This document shows positions 1-11,520 of a stretch of DNA of 64,000 nt, piece by piece; within the stretch, counting starts at the first letter, position 1, and each line of letters starts with the position of its first letter. Location of the stretch: positions 43,743,562 through 43,807,561 of the forward strand of contig CM055063.1 in assembly GCA_029204045.2 (NCBI GenBank), given 5' to 3'. The notes below the pieces were generated by a model. The model was not told the DNA's origin. It did no database searches and saw only the letters and a program-made list of their open reading frames with translations. Made by a program: the position numbers and the translations under genes. The DNA is from Tillandsia leiboldiana. Its lineage: Eukaryota; Streptophyta; Magnoliopsida; Poales; Bromeliaceae.

Positions 1-1195
1 TGGTGGCCCAAAATGAAGGGAGACGTGACTCGGTTTGTGGCACACTGCCTGGTGTGCCAACGAGTGAAGGCCGAGCACCAGCGTCCAGCAGGAAAATTGC
101 AACCCTTACCGGTACCCGTGTTGAAGTGGGACATGATTACCATGGATTTTGTGACCGGGTTCCCGAGATCGTCACAGGGACACGATGCAATATGGGTAAT
201 CGTGGACCGTCTGACGAAATCGGCCCACTTTCTGCCCATACACACGACGTGGGCGCGGGAACGACTGGCGCAAACCTACATCAACGAGATAGTAAGGTTG
301 CATGGGGTGCCGACGTCCATCACGTCGGACAGGGACACACGATTTGTGTCAAACTTTTGGCAGAGCCTGCAGCGAGCAATGGGAACCAAGTTGCACTTCA
401 GTACGGCTTTTTCACCCGCAGACCGACGGACAATCAGAGCGGGTGATACAAATTGTGGAGGACATGCTTCGGGCATGCGTTTTAGACCTGGGCGAAGGAT
501 GGGCACGGTGTTTGCCCCTAGTGGAATTTGCCTATAATAACAGTTACCAGGCCAGGATTCAGATGGCACCATACGAGGCCCTGTACGGGCGCCGCTGTCG
601 GTCTCCAATATGCTGGGACGACTTGGGTGAGCGTAAGATTCTGGGGCCAGATTTGGTGGAGGAGACCGAAGCAAAGGTGCGGTTGATTAGACAAAGACTA
701 CAGACCGCCAAGAGCAGACAGAAAAGCTACGCGGACAACAGACGCAGAGACTTAGAGTTCATGGTGGGTGAACATGTGATGCTCCGAGTTTCACCCTCCA
801 AGGGGAACCGACGCTTCGGCATAAAAGGAAAGTTAAGCCCGAGGTACGTAGGACCGTTCGAGATCCTAGAACGCATAGGACCGGTGGCGTACCGATTAGC
901 TCTGCCGCCGAATCTCGAACGAGTCCATAACGTATTCCATGTCTCAATGCTCCGGAGATACCTAGCTGATCCCTCTCATGCCTTGGATGCCTCCACCATC
1001 GAGTTGCGAGAGGATTTAAGCGTCGAGGAGACGCCGGTGCGGATTTTGGCGAGAGAGGACAAGAAGTTGCGCAATCGAACTATCCCCTATGTGAAGGTCC
1101 AGTGGAGCAACCACGAAGAGCGCGAGGCGACGTGGGAACTGGAATCGAAGATGAGGGAATGTTTCCCCGAATTGATTAGTGGGGTTTGTACTTAA
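1..1195 (+). pseudogene. Ty3/gypsy integrase core and C-terminal chromodomain-like end (frameshifted)
   Basis: This is the end of a gag-pol polyprotein, whose integrase inserts element DNA into the host chromosome. The first frame (1-~410) has the end of the HHCC zinc domain (HCLVCQ) and the core, with D in ITMDFVTG and D in ITSDRDTRF. The second frame (~412-1195) has the E region (QTDGQSERV), the GPF-type C-terminal domain (PRYVGPFEILERIGPVAYRL) and a chromodomain-like tail (VKVQWSNHEEREATWELE), which supports a Tekay/Del chromovirus. The frames are separated by one extra base in the T run at 409-414. Otherwise the reading is open to the TAA at 1193-1195. The single homopolymer change could be a real mutation or a sequencing error. 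Confidence 0.9.
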
Positions 1196-1607
1196 GTTTC
1201 GGGACGAAACTTTTTATAAAGTGTGAGTGGTGTAGTGATCCGGCCTTTCGGGGGTATTTTTGACTTAGGTATAGTCATTTAAGCCTTTAAGTGAAATAAA
1301 ATTATTCAATTCTTGAAGTTGGCCATTGTGAGATGCTAGTATTTTTCTGCGATAGAGCGCGGAAAAAGAAAGCCGACGGCGCGATCGGATCTGAAATCCG
1401 ATATCGTGAACCCCCTGAACGGGACCCAAAGTGATATGGTAATTAGTCGTGCATCGGAATCCGTGCTAAATATCTTGCACCCGTTAGAGATAAGGTGGTT
1501 TATCTCGTGGGGGATAATTAATTAGTTAATTAATTATCCCAGACGGAAAATTAATTAATTCTCTTACGTACGAATTAAAGAGGAATTAATTAAAGGTGAA
1601 GTACGAC

Positions 1608-1615
1608 TATATAAG
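1608..1615 (+). promoter_or_regulatory. TATA box of the G1 LTR promoter
   Basis: TATATAAG lies in the upstream third of the LTR, followed by a purine-rich stretch. It is the likely RNA polymerase II core promoter, with a start about 30 bp downstream. Start-site position is inferred. Confidence 0.65.
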
Positions 1616-3086
1616 GGATCCTGAGTATCGGAAAGGAAAAGAAAAGAAAATAAAAACCCTAATCGGAGAGAAGGGAAAAAAAAAAGAAAAGACGGAACCC
1701 TAGCCGGAAGAAAGGGAAAGGAGAAAGAGAAGGAGCCCGATCTTCCCGGACACCGAACCGAAGGCAAGAACGCGACCGGACAACCTTCCCGTCGATCTTC
1801 GGTTAGTAAAATAATTTATTTAAATTATTTGGGAGTTTTCCGTCATCTCTTTCGTTGAGTTCTTGGTGGTCTTTAATCGAGTTCTTGTTATCGGACCTCC
1901 GACCGACGTTTTGGTTGTTCGTCGATCGTTGGTTTAGTCGTTAGAATTATCGTGTTTTTATTCGGAGATTTTTGGGATGTTTCGTTGAAACATAGTGGGT
2001 TAACGGGAGGCCGCCGCCGCCGTTTTTAAACGGGAGGCCGCCGCCGCCGTTACCATGGTCGCGGGGTCTTCGCCGGAGTCGCACGGGAGCGAAAACGGAG
2101 AAGAAACCGCGAAACGGGAGCGCAAACGGAGAAGAAATCGCGAAACGGGAAGTTACTGTGCTTTTCCGTACAGCGCGGTCCACGGGTCCAGGCGTGCACC
2201 CGGTGCACGCCTGCAACATCGAAGGCCAAGAACCGGCGCACAAATCCGTGTGCCGGCCCGGCCCGTCCAGCACGGTGCACGCGCTGGGCGTGCACCCGGT
2301 GCGCGACGCCGCGGCCGAATGCGTGAACCCGGCGCGCGCCAGCACCGTGCGCGGCCCGGCCCGTCCCGCCTGGTGCACGCTCCTGTGTGCACTCGGCGCA
2401 TGCCGCCGCCGCCTGATGCCGTAAACCCGGTCCACGGTTGCTCCTGTGCACCACCCGACAGCCCAAAGATCGGTAGCTCCGTTTTTGTCCGTTTTTCCAC
2501 CGTTTTGAACGTCGTTTTCGCCGTTGGGATCGTTATTTCCGTGGCTTTCTTGGCATGGCCACCTGGGACCTTCTTGGTCATTATTTTATTAGGTCGGGTG
2601 CTAATTTCGCCGACGCTCCGCGCCTCGACGAAATCGTCGGGGGCGTGCCGTCGGGTCTCTTTTCTCATCATTTCCGCCGTCGGGGCCTTCTTGGTCTAAC
2701 CAGGGACGTCCCGAGTGGGCTACCGATTGAGGATTGAGTTTTGTTGGACTTTCCCGTCGAAAAGAGTAAAGTGGGTCTTGTGTTTTCAGATGTTAGTACA
2801 CGCTTTTGACTATAGTTATCCGTGCGGACTTTCTTTAGGTCCAGACGCGCAGCGGGGGTGCGCGAAAGATTCGGGTGTTCCGATCTCTCTCCAAATAGGT
2901 GGGTACGGTTGCTGTAAATACAGCCAGTGCAGTAAGTGCATCTATCGTCATTAAAGTGCTCTCAATTTATCTAACAAAGTAGATGGACAGTTTAACCTTT
3001 CGCATAATCGTGTTTTTATCTAACAATTGAAGCGGCTGCGGTCGCATTGTTCATGACACGCCGATCTCGGCAAATCTGTTTTGGGA

Positions 3087-3160
3087 TGCTGCACGTACAC
3101 AGGCGGATTGGCCTCCGCATAGGTGTACTTTTCCGGAAGAGTGGTCTTGTATGACCCGTG
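3087..3160 (+). other. Conserved structured block in the G1 LTR
   Basis: Stem GTACAC (3095-3100) pairs with GTGTAC (3123-3128), with an inner GCGG/CCGC stem, followed by the near-palindrome CTTTTCCGGAAGAG. The same layout with different but complementary stem bases recurs in the LTRs of G2, G3, L-F, L-G and G4. Confidence 0.6.
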
Positions 3161-3861
3161 TTCCTCACAAAAGTGTGGGTGCCGTGAGGACCCCTTCGCG
3201 CCCGCTGGGAATAGCACACCAGCACCGTGGAAGGGGTAAATGCATCAAAGTAGGTACTTGTGCATGAGGGGAGACTTTAGTCTCTCCGGCAGATAATCTG
3301 GGGTTGGTGCCCAATTTAATTGATAATTCTGGGGTTGGTGCCCAGCTTAACATGTGCAGGGTTGTAGCGAAATGGTTTTGGTGTTTCCGGTTTGCTCCTT
3401 ATTCCTTATTGTTATTAGACATCTACTTTGTTTGTCACTGACATTACCCACTCCGTGACAGGCGCTACGAGAGGCGTTAGCCAGGAGTTTGTCGAGACTG
3501 CGTCGCGAGGGCCGTAGTCAGGACACTTGGTTATTATCATTATCTCATTTCTTTTACGCATTTAGTTAATTTGCTTGTGGGTAGTAATAATCGTGGACAT
3601 GTATTATTTAGCACTGTGGATGAGTTGTACGTTTATAGTTTGGTTCTTTTGGTGATGTTTTTGTATGCGGCATGTTTTCATGATAAACCAAATGACTTCG
3701 AAAAGGTTTTCTCAAAACGAAGTGTCGTGTGGGCACGGGTTTTGCAACTGCTGGTTTTATCCTTTCTAAAACATTGATGCCGCTTTATTATTCCGCTTGA
3801 TGTTGAATGTCTATTGTATGGTTGATGGTTGGTGTTTGATGTATGTTGTTGTAAGTGAGAC

Positions 3862-3920
3862 GCCGTGCATATACAAAGGAGACTCTGTCCGCGGACAGGG
3901 AGAATTTGTGTATGTGGCGG
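3862..3920 (+). other. Hairpin near the 3' end of the G1 LTR
   Basis: CATATACAAA pairs with TTTGTGTATG (one G-U pair). Inside it is a second stem, CTGTCC/GGACAG. It lies about 117 bp before the LTR end, and related hairpins occupy the same place in the other Ty3 LTRs here. Confidence 0.6.
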
Positions 3921-4037
3921 TCTGGCACGCACCGGGGATGAGGTTTAAATTACCTGGTTAAAAGAAAAAAAAAAAAAGAAAAAAAATACACACGATTTTC
4001 CGCTTAAATAGACTCAAAAACCCCCGGGGGCGTGACA

Positions 4038-7000
4038 TGAAGCTCTACGGCGAGGCTCGACAGGAAAAAATGGAAATGACGGAGACCATTTTCCAACTCA
4101 AGGATTATTTAAAACAATTTTCTTCTGGAAGGAGTAAGTTGGATAAGATGCTTGGTCTTGGTCAAACAAACAAATTCGGCCTCGGATACAATCGAACTGA
4201 AGATAATTTTAGTTCGGTTGGGACAGTCTTTGTGCCCCAGTCGGTATCTCCTCCTCCGACACCGGAATTGACGACAAACAACGACAACAAACCTACTTCC
4301 CCCTCTTCGGGATCATCAAGCACTAAGGTATGTTTTCGTTGTGGTTATACAGGGCACATAAGAAGAAATTGCAAGAATGGAGCGCTAAGATCAAATCAAG
4401 CACATCTTGCAACTACTACCAATGAGTTCATTTCCCGCAAATCAAAGATGGATCTTTCAAAAGGAAAGAACATTGGTAGTACATCAAACAAGACGACGAC
4501 GTCAAGGAAAAGCGATGGATCAATCAAGATGTTTTCACCAAAGGTATCAACTTCACAATCATTTCCGACGTACTCCAAAACTCAAAAGGTTTGGGTACTC
4601 AAAGGTGAAATCTTCCCTTGTCTTGTTGTTCATACTTCTTTACACGCTTATGATAATTCGTCTTGGTATTTGGATAGTGGTTGTTCTCGTCACATGACCG
4701 GTGACAAAAACAGTTTTCAAACTTTAGAGAAAATCTCCGGAGGACATGTTGTTTTCGGAGACGGTCGTTCTTCCAAAATTGTTGGAAAGGGAACAATCGC
4801 TATTCCTGAAGGCCCGGTTTTGAACAATGTTTTATTTGTTGAAGGCCTTAAGAGTAACCTCATCAGTATAAGTCAACTTTGTGACAATGGGTTCTCAGTT
4901 AATTTTTCTTCTGTAGAATGTGTTGTAACTGATAAGGACCAGGTATTCTTTTTAAAAGGGGTTAGATCGGAAAATAATAGCTATGTTGTTTCAAACAAAG
5001 TTTATGAAAAATGTAACCTAGTTTCTTTGGATAATGAAACTGTTTGGCATGAAAGACTAGGTCACATGAATTTTAAAGAACTAGCAAGGATTTCAAACAA
5101 GGACGTGGTTAAGGGGGTTCCTAAACTTTTATTTAAAGAAAACATTATGTGTGGTGGTTGTCAAAAGGGAAAACAATCAAGAGTTGCACACAAGAACTTG
5201 AACCATGTCGGTACCAAACGACCCTTGGAATTACTGCATATGGATTTAATGGGGCCGATTCGTCAACCATCTTTGGGAGGTAAATGGTATATTTTTCTTT
5301 TGGTTGATGATTTCTCTAGGTATTCATGGGTAACTTTTCTAAAAGAGAAAGCGGATACTTTCGACTCTTTTCATGAGGTTTGTCATCGTATTATGAATGA
5401 AAGAAATGAAAAGATCGTTCGTGTTCGGAGTGATAGAGGTGGAGAATTCATTAATTCTAAATTCATTGATTTTTGCACTTCCAATGGGATAAAACATGAA
5501 TTCTCAGCACCCTATACACCTCAGCAGAATGGTGTTGTTGAGCGCAAAAACCGGGTTGTTCAAGAGATGGCGCGTGTGAAGCTTCATAGTCGGAATTTAC
5601 CGTTATATTTTTGGGCTGAAGCTGTGAACACCGCTGTCTATGTAATTAATCGAGTGTATTTGCGCCCTGGAACTTTAAATACACCATATGAGTTGTGGTT
5701 TAGTAGAAAACCGAATATCAAATATTTTCGTATATTTGGGAGTCGATGTTTTATTCTGCGTGATCGCGAAAACCTTGGTAAGTTCGACTCTCGAAGCGAC
5801 GAATGGATTTTCATGGGTTATTCTACTAACAGTAGAGCATATCGGGTATTTAACTTGGAATCTAAAACGATGATAGAATCTATAAATGTTAAAGTAGATG
5901 AAGCTTTCCACTTTGCATCTGATAAATCTACCCTTGATATGTCTCTAGATGATGATACTCCTGTAAGTGCATCTTCTCGTAATAACTCTTTCAATAAAGT
6001 TGATGCATCTAATGGTTCTTCACATGTATCTAATGTGCAGGAATTATCACATGTACCTCCGACTACTCCGTTACCGCAAACGTTACGCATCTCCAAGGAT
6101 CATCCAGAATCTAACATTATTGGAGACCCACAAGAAGGAGTTAGAACTCGGAGACAGTTGGTTTGTGGAGTCGCATGCTACGTCTCCATGATTGAACCAA
6201 AGAACATCGATGAAGCTCTTCAGGATGACTACTGGATTGAAGCTATGCAGGAAGAGCTCCATCAGTTCGAACGAAACAAAGTCTGGGAATTAACAAAGCC
6301 TCCGAAGCAACACAACGTGATTGGTACTAAATTGATTTTCAAGAATAAGAAGAACGAGGATGGTACCATCATCAGGAATAAAGCACGCTTAGTTGCTCAA
6401 GGCTACTCTCAAATAGAAGGTATAGACTTTGATGAAACGCTCGCCCCGGTTGCTCGACTCGAGTCAATACGTATCTTATTTGCAATTGCTTGTCATTTTA
6501 AAATAAAACTCTTTCAAATGGACGTTAAGAGCGCATTTTTAAATGGGTATTTAAATGAGGAAGTTTATGTGGCTCAACCGAAAGGTTTTGTAGACTATAA
6601 ACAACCTAACCATGTTTTTCGTTTGAAAAGGGCTCTTTACGGTCTAAAACAAGCACCGCGAGCATGGTACGAAAGGCTAACAAAGCACCTATTGGAAAAG
6701 GGCTACACTCGAGGGGGAGCAGACCGGACTCTCTTTGTGAAGCATTATTAGAATAATTTCATTGTAGCACAAATCTTTGTCGATGACATTGTATTTGGTG
6801 CAACTAGAGACAATGATGCTTCTAAATTCGCTGAAACCATGGAAAGCGAATTTGAGATGTCCATGATGGGGGAACCGACATACTTTCTTGGATTGCAAGT
6901 GAAACAAAATGATGATGGCATCCATTTGTGTCAATCCAAGTATGCAAGGGAGTTGGTGAAGAAATTCGATTTAGAAAACTCTAGAGATTTTCCGACTCCT

Positions 7001-7724
7001 ATGGGAACTAGCAATAAGGGATTAGGAAGTGAATCTCTTAGTAAAAGGGTAGACGAGAAGCTTTATCGCAGTATGATTGGAAGTCTACTCTATCTCACGG
7101 CTAGTCGCCCGGATATATCCTTTAGTGTTGGGATTTGCGCGAGATATCAATCAGCACCAAAGGAGGTTCACCTGAAAGCGGTGAAAAGGATCATCCGGTA
7201 CATCAAAGAAACTTTGAATTTTGGAATTTGGTATCCTATGGGAGCAACGCTTGACATTATAGGATATTCAGATGCCGATTGAGCAGGATCTATGGATGAT
7301 CGGAAGAGCACGAGTGGTGCATGTTTTTATCTTGGCCATTGCCTTGTTGCATGGCATAGTAAAAGCAAAACTGCATTGCACTCTCGACTGCCGAAGCGGA
7401 ATATATTTCAGTAGGTAGTTGTTCAACCCAACTCATTTGGTTGAAAAGAGTGTGTTGAGCGACTTCCGAATTTCAGCAACTTCGGTAACAATTCTTTGTG
7501 ACAACACCAGTGCTATAAATATTTCAAAAAACCCTGTGTTGCACTCAAGAACAAAACACATTGAACTTAGATATCATTTTCTTAGAGAGCTAGTTGAATC
7601 AAATATTCTTCAAATTTCGTACATTTCAACTGAAGATCAATTGGCTGACATTTTAACAAAACCTTTGGATCAAAAACGTTTTATTCATTTGCGTAAGGCA
7701 ATTGGAATGCTTTCCTTGAAATAA
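4038..7724 (+). pseudogene. C1 copia gag-pol remnant
   Basis: The polyprotein starts mid-gag where G1 interrupts it. In order: gag coiled-coil end, a CCHC zinc knuckle (CFRCGYTGHIRRNC, ~4330), protease (WYLDSGCSRHMTG, ~4665), integrase HHCC (HERLGHMNF to CGGCQKGK) and DDE core (HMDLMGP, VRSDRGGEF, PQQNGVVERKN, ~5240-5550), RT (KARLVAQGY, MDVKSAFLNG, FVDDIVFG, ~6200-6800) and RNase H to 7724. Breaks are a TAG at 6749-6751 just before the RT active site, a TGA at 7280-7282 in RNase H (YSDAD then stop), and frameshifts between about 7350 and 7450. C2 retains sense codons at both stops, so they are lesions of this copy. The element is defective. Confidence 0.93.
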
Positions 7725-8660
7725 CCTCTTTTTGAAACTTTTGCTTAGGTTAGGTTTTGTTTTTGTATTTTTGTTCATATATCTATGTTTGTACATAGAA
7801 CATTAATTGAGCATGTGTATTATTGACTTTAATAGCATCTTTTCGTTTATTTAGAAATTTATTATGCTTTGGATATCATAATAATTCATTTGATACAATG
7901 ATCATTTATGTCAATTAAATCATCTTTGCTTTGATCAAAGTCAATCTCTCTCTCAATTGATCTCTTGGTTTAGTTTTTATCTTATTTGACAATTGAGTCG
8001 AGTATGAAATTGAGATCAATTTTTGGTTGAATACTTTATATTTTAAATAATTGATAGCCAATTGAGGGGGAGTCAAAGAAAAAGTGTTATGCTCAAAAGA
8101 TGTGGAAAGAGTTACATCCCAATGAGGAGTGTGAAAACTACCACCACATGGAGGAAAGAGCTACCACCTCGGTCGTCCGAGTACTGTGTGCAGCTACCAC
8201 ATGTATACCAAGCATGGTTGTTCGAGTTGATTAAATAAAATGCTTTTTGGAATACTTGACTCTGTCAAATTCCAAGGTTGGTATAAGGTGGGGATTTTAT
8301 TGAAAGATGCTCAAAGAGCCACTCCTTACAATAAATTGACTAGATATATTATCTAACTTATCTGGGATTTCAGACATCGATTGATCTTGGTATTTCATTT
8401 TCTTTACCAAATTGATGATTTGATAAAGGCATTACTCATAAGATCATGTTAGTTGTGATTGAAGTTGTTCAACTTTAAGGGATTTAATTTTTATAAATTT
8501 TCGTTTCATTTGTTGGATATTGTTGATAGATTTGACATAATCTATTTCTTGTTGTATGAAACGATGATTTTCATTTAAAGTTGATACACAAAAGTGCTTA
8601 CATACTTTTTCTGGATTTTGTGGAATTTTTCTGAATTATTCTGAAGAAAAAGATGGAGCC
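7725..8660 (+). other. C1 non-coding spacer between pol and the env-like unit
   Basis: AT-rich DNA without a convincing ORF. The corresponding stretch in C2 is 39378-40248, so it is an element component. It holds a polypurine-tract-like motif at 8064-8074. Confidence 0.7.
8064..8074 (+). other. Upstream polypurine-tract-like motif (C1)
   Basis: The motif GAGGGGGAGTC lies right after an AATT. C2 has the matching motif on the minus strand at 39964-39974. Repeated polypurine motifs are a known Sirevirus trait. Confidence 0.55.
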
Positions 8661-8771
8661 GATCCGGACTGGACAAGCCAATCCGGATCCCGAACGCAGG
8701 TATTTCCAGCGGGTAGCCGATCCGGACTGGATTCACGATCCGATCCGGATCGCGGCTAGGGTTTTATATAG
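8661..8771 (+). promoter_or_regulatory. Putative internal promoter upstream of the C1 env-like ORF
   Basis: Four TCCGGA palindromes (8661-8751) precede a TATA-like box, TTATATAG, ending at 8771. The same palindrome is repeated eight times upstream of the TATA box in this element's own LTR. C2 has the same arrangement. Promoter function is inferred. Confidence 0.5.
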
Positions 8772-8887
8772 AACAAAAGGGTTTTGATTTCTTTTTACTT
8801 CAATCTTTTGTTCCTAAGTCTCCAGAGCTTCTCTCTCTAGAATTCATCCATTTTGGAGGCTTCCAAACTCAAGTTCTTCGATTCTAA

Positions 8888-9254
8888 GTAAGTTTTCTTG
8901 ATCAAAATCTCGATTTTTCACAGTTTTTCATGCTTTTCCTCAAAACGTGATGAAAATTTTGTATCTTTTTCGTTTTGGATTGGTTTTTGATCAAATTTCT
9001 TTTGAAATAAGAACTCTGGGTAGATTAGTTTTGATTATATGCTAGGTATTCTCCTGATTAACGGATTTTTAGGCTTCGATTTCTAAAAATTCGATTTTAG
9101 GGCATATAATACGAATTTCTGAAAATCATGGGATTGATCTATTTTTAAAGTTCTTTTTGGAAAACTAATTTGATTCTTAGTCTCTCTACACGATAATGAT
9201 TGTTTAGGTGCAATTTTTCAAATTTTTGTCGTATTCTTGAGTGGTTGCTTGCAG
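8888..9254 (+). other. Predicted 5' intron of the C1 env-like unit
   Basis: A donor GTAAGT at 8888 and an acceptor TTGCAG ending at 9254 enclose 367 bp of AT-rich DNA. The acceptor lies 25 bp before the env-like start position. C2 keeps a donor (GTGAGT) and acceptor (ACAG) at the matching places, giving 382 bp. Confidence 0.5.
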
Positions 9255-9255
9255 G

Positions 9256-9855
9256 ACTTTCCTCACAAGAATTTCAAAGATAGTTTTTGCTTGGATTATT
9301 GTGCTCATTGTAGCATTAGTGGGAACCCGAGCATCTGTCAAAAAGGAACAAGCTGAGTCTAGTCAGGAGAAAATGAAAACTGATCCACCGATTGAGTCAG
9401 AATAGGAAGATGAAGAGGATTGGGACACTTTTTGTAGAGAAGCACAACAAGCGGTTGATGACGAAGACAGGCACTATCTAAAGCAAAAGAAGCAGATAAA
9501 ATGTTCCTCAACAACCAAATAGCCCACAAGGGGGAAGAAATCAAGGGGCAGAGGAATTCAGATGAATGAACCCCTTGCCAGCGCACGCTCTCTGTCAAGA
9601 GAATCTCCATGGAATGAAGGTCAAAATGCACCTTTAGCATCCACACAATCTCCATCTACCTCCAAGAGAATCACCGCAAAAGCTGATATATTGTCTATGC
9701 AACGAGAACAAAAGAGAATGTCTGAAGCACAAGTAAGAATGTCGGCTGACATTCACAAGATGAAAAAGAATTGCTCCAAATTATCAAAAATGCTTAAAGG
9801 GATCTTGAACAAATTGGACTGCAGCAGCACTTCGGATTCTGAGTCCGACAACTGA
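9256..9855 (+). pseudogene. C1 env-like ORF, decayed
   Basis: This matches the intact 188-residue ORF of C2. In order it encodes a hydrophobic segment (IVFAWIIVLIVALVGTRA), an acidic stretch (EDEEDWDTFC), a basic/polar linker with WNEGQNAP, and a heptad-like helix (QREQKRMSEAQ...) ending in an acidic tail. Sirevirus ORFs in this position are called env-like because of a membrane segment and coiled coil; no fusion or envelope function is shown. Breaks are the start codon changed to ATA (9280-9282) and stops at 9403-9405 and 9520-9522. Much of the amino-acid sequence is still shared with C2, so the family was once coding. Confidence 0.8.
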
Positions 9856-9977
9856 ATTTCTCTCTAACTTTCATTTTTCTTTTGCACGCTTTTAGTATTT
9901 TTTGTTTAGTTCTCATGTTTTTCACATTTTCTGAACTTTTAACTCTTCCTTCTCTTGTAATTTTGGCTAACTTTAGT

Positions 9978-9994
9978 GACAAAAAGGGGGAGAG
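9978..9994 (+). other. Middle polypurine-tract-like motif (C1)
   Basis: GAC followed by AAAAAGGGGGAGAG, a polypurine motif after the env-like stop. The minus-strand counterpart in C2 is at 38031-38045. Confidence 0.55.
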
Positions 9995-10536
9995 AAGTAT
10001 AAACAATGATACAATGTTATACTTTACAATGCTTCAGACTGTGAGAAACTTGAAACTATGGAGGTAAGTATAACCTCAACTTGAAAGGTAAGTATAACTT
10101 CAACTTTGGTTTTTATTGTTTCAATGTATACCTCGACTAACTATTCGACTAACTATTTAGGCATGTAATATTACTAACAAGTTGTTTGATTACTAACAAA
10201 GTTATGACATTTTGAATTTTATTGCTTAGAAGATATGTCGATGTTTGATTGTGATCTTATTACATATCTGAATTCGTGAATGTCATGGTGAGTATAAACT
10301 CTATCTCTGTTAGGTTTTGAATGCCAAATATTCTTGAGGTATCTAACGATCTCTTTTGTCAAGAATGATTTCTTTTTGCAGAGAGTGCAGATGTCTAAGT
10401 CTAGAGTATGTTTTAGGAGTTTATCTCATGTATTTAATTTTGGATCTCTATTGTAAATTTTTGTTGTATGGTGATAGCAACAAAAATATCTTTTTGAATT
10501 TTCTTGAGTGGATTTTTGTTTTGTCACGAAACCGCC

Positions 10537-10547
10537 AAAGGGGGAGA
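10537..10547 (+). other. Polypurine tract (plus-strand primer) of C1
   Basis: AAAGGGGGAGA lies 1 bp before the LTR start TGTTAAGG at 10549. This is the expected place of the primer for plus-strand synthesis. Confidence 0.85.
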
Positions 10548-11063
10548 TTGTTAAGGAATTTATTTTGGCGAATTTCGTGAAAGTATTAAGTCTTGAAGAT
10601 TGAAGATGAAGAAAGTTGGATCATATACCTCAATCTCAAGAAAGAAGAATTCAAAAGGATCAGGTATGTTTAACTAATTAATTTTGGTGATCCGAATACT
10701 TCTTATAGTGTAGAAACACTTGGATGAATTTTTAATTGCATAAAAATAAAAAACTGGACATGGGACATGTTCAGGATCCGGATCAGACACGGCAGTCCGG
10801 ATCCCGAAGGGTGTTGGTTCATACGCAAATCCAATCCGGATCCAAGCCATTTCTGATCCGGATCCCGAACATTGGTTTTTGCTGAAATGTATGAATAGTC
10901 CGGATCAGGCATTTCAATCCGGATCCCGAACCTTTGTTTTTCTGGAAATTGGCTGTTTCGTTACGACAGTCCGGATCGCCGTAAATCCGATCCGGATCGT
11001 CGTCCTGTAAAATTCCAGAAAAGGCTAGTTTTTGATTCTTATCCTCTTCCAACAGTTTCTAAC

Positions 11064-11073
11064 CTATAAATAG
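11064..11073 (+). promoter_or_regulatory. TATA box of the C1 LTR
   Basis: CTATAAATAG lies just downstream of the TCCGGAT cluster. C2 has CTATAAATAA at the matching place (36925-36934, minus). Confidence 0.75.
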
Positions 11074-11339
11074 ACCCTATGATTCATTTTCTAGGGTAAG
11101 CCGAATAAATCAAAATACGGCCATAAAAAGAAGAATCCACCTATAGAGAAGAAAGGAAATCAATAGATTTAATCCTATGTTTCTTCATCTATATTGATTG
11201 ATTTGATTCTATGTTTTCATACTCAGATTTTGAGTAGAATCAAATTAATGAATACTTAGATGGTATTTCCGATCTATTTCTAATCTAAGTATTCGGCGGA
11301 TCATCACCACCCAAAAAACAACGATTTCCCCAAAATCGG

Positions 11340-11520
11340 CGCGTGGACTCGCGTGGCCTTGTGGATTCAAGGTGCTACCGCTCTCGTGGATTCGGAGCGA
11401 GGTACGTTCGTGGATTCGAGACGTGCTACTGGGTGAAGACCGTGGGTTCGGTCAGACGTCGTGGATTGGACGTTGGACGTCGTGGATTCGGCGTTGGATG
11501 CAGATCGTGGATTCGAGAAG
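11340..11520 (+). repeat. Stem-loop array with constant GTGGATTC loop (C1 LTR)
   Basis: About eight units spaced roughly 15-40 bp apart, each with the loop GTGGATTC (or a one-base variant) between self-complementary arms. Examples: CGC/GCG, CCTT/AAGG (11357-11372), GACC/GGTC (11438-11453) and GACGTC/GACGTT (11455-11474). The last unit pairs weakly. Two other copia LTRs in the window share the pattern. Confidence 0.7.

Larger units (their letters stand above)
1..4037 (+). mobile_element. G1: 3' part of a Ty3/gypsy (Tekay-type) retrotransposon
   Basis: The window opens inside the integrase of a Ty3/gypsy element. Its coding end, 3' LTR and the LTR terminus CGTGACA at 4031-4037 are present. Copia gag sequence starts directly at 4038, so G1 appears inserted into copia copy C1. 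The 5' half of G1 lies left of the window. The predicted target duplication after the LTR is TGAAG (4038-4042); its partner would lie outside the window. Confidence 0.9.
1231..4037 (+). repeat. 3' LTR of G1 (2.8 kb)
   Basis: It starts TGTAGTGATCC 35 bp after the pol stop codon and ends GGGGGCGTGACA. The start position matches those of the other Ty3 LTRs relative to pol. It holds AT-rich DNA to about 1620, a TATA box, a purine-rich stretch (1630-1740), a doubled GCCGCCGCCGCCG segment near 2000-2055, GC-rich DNA to about 2450, and two conserved hairpin blocks near its 3' end. No convincing gene is present. Confidence 0.88.
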
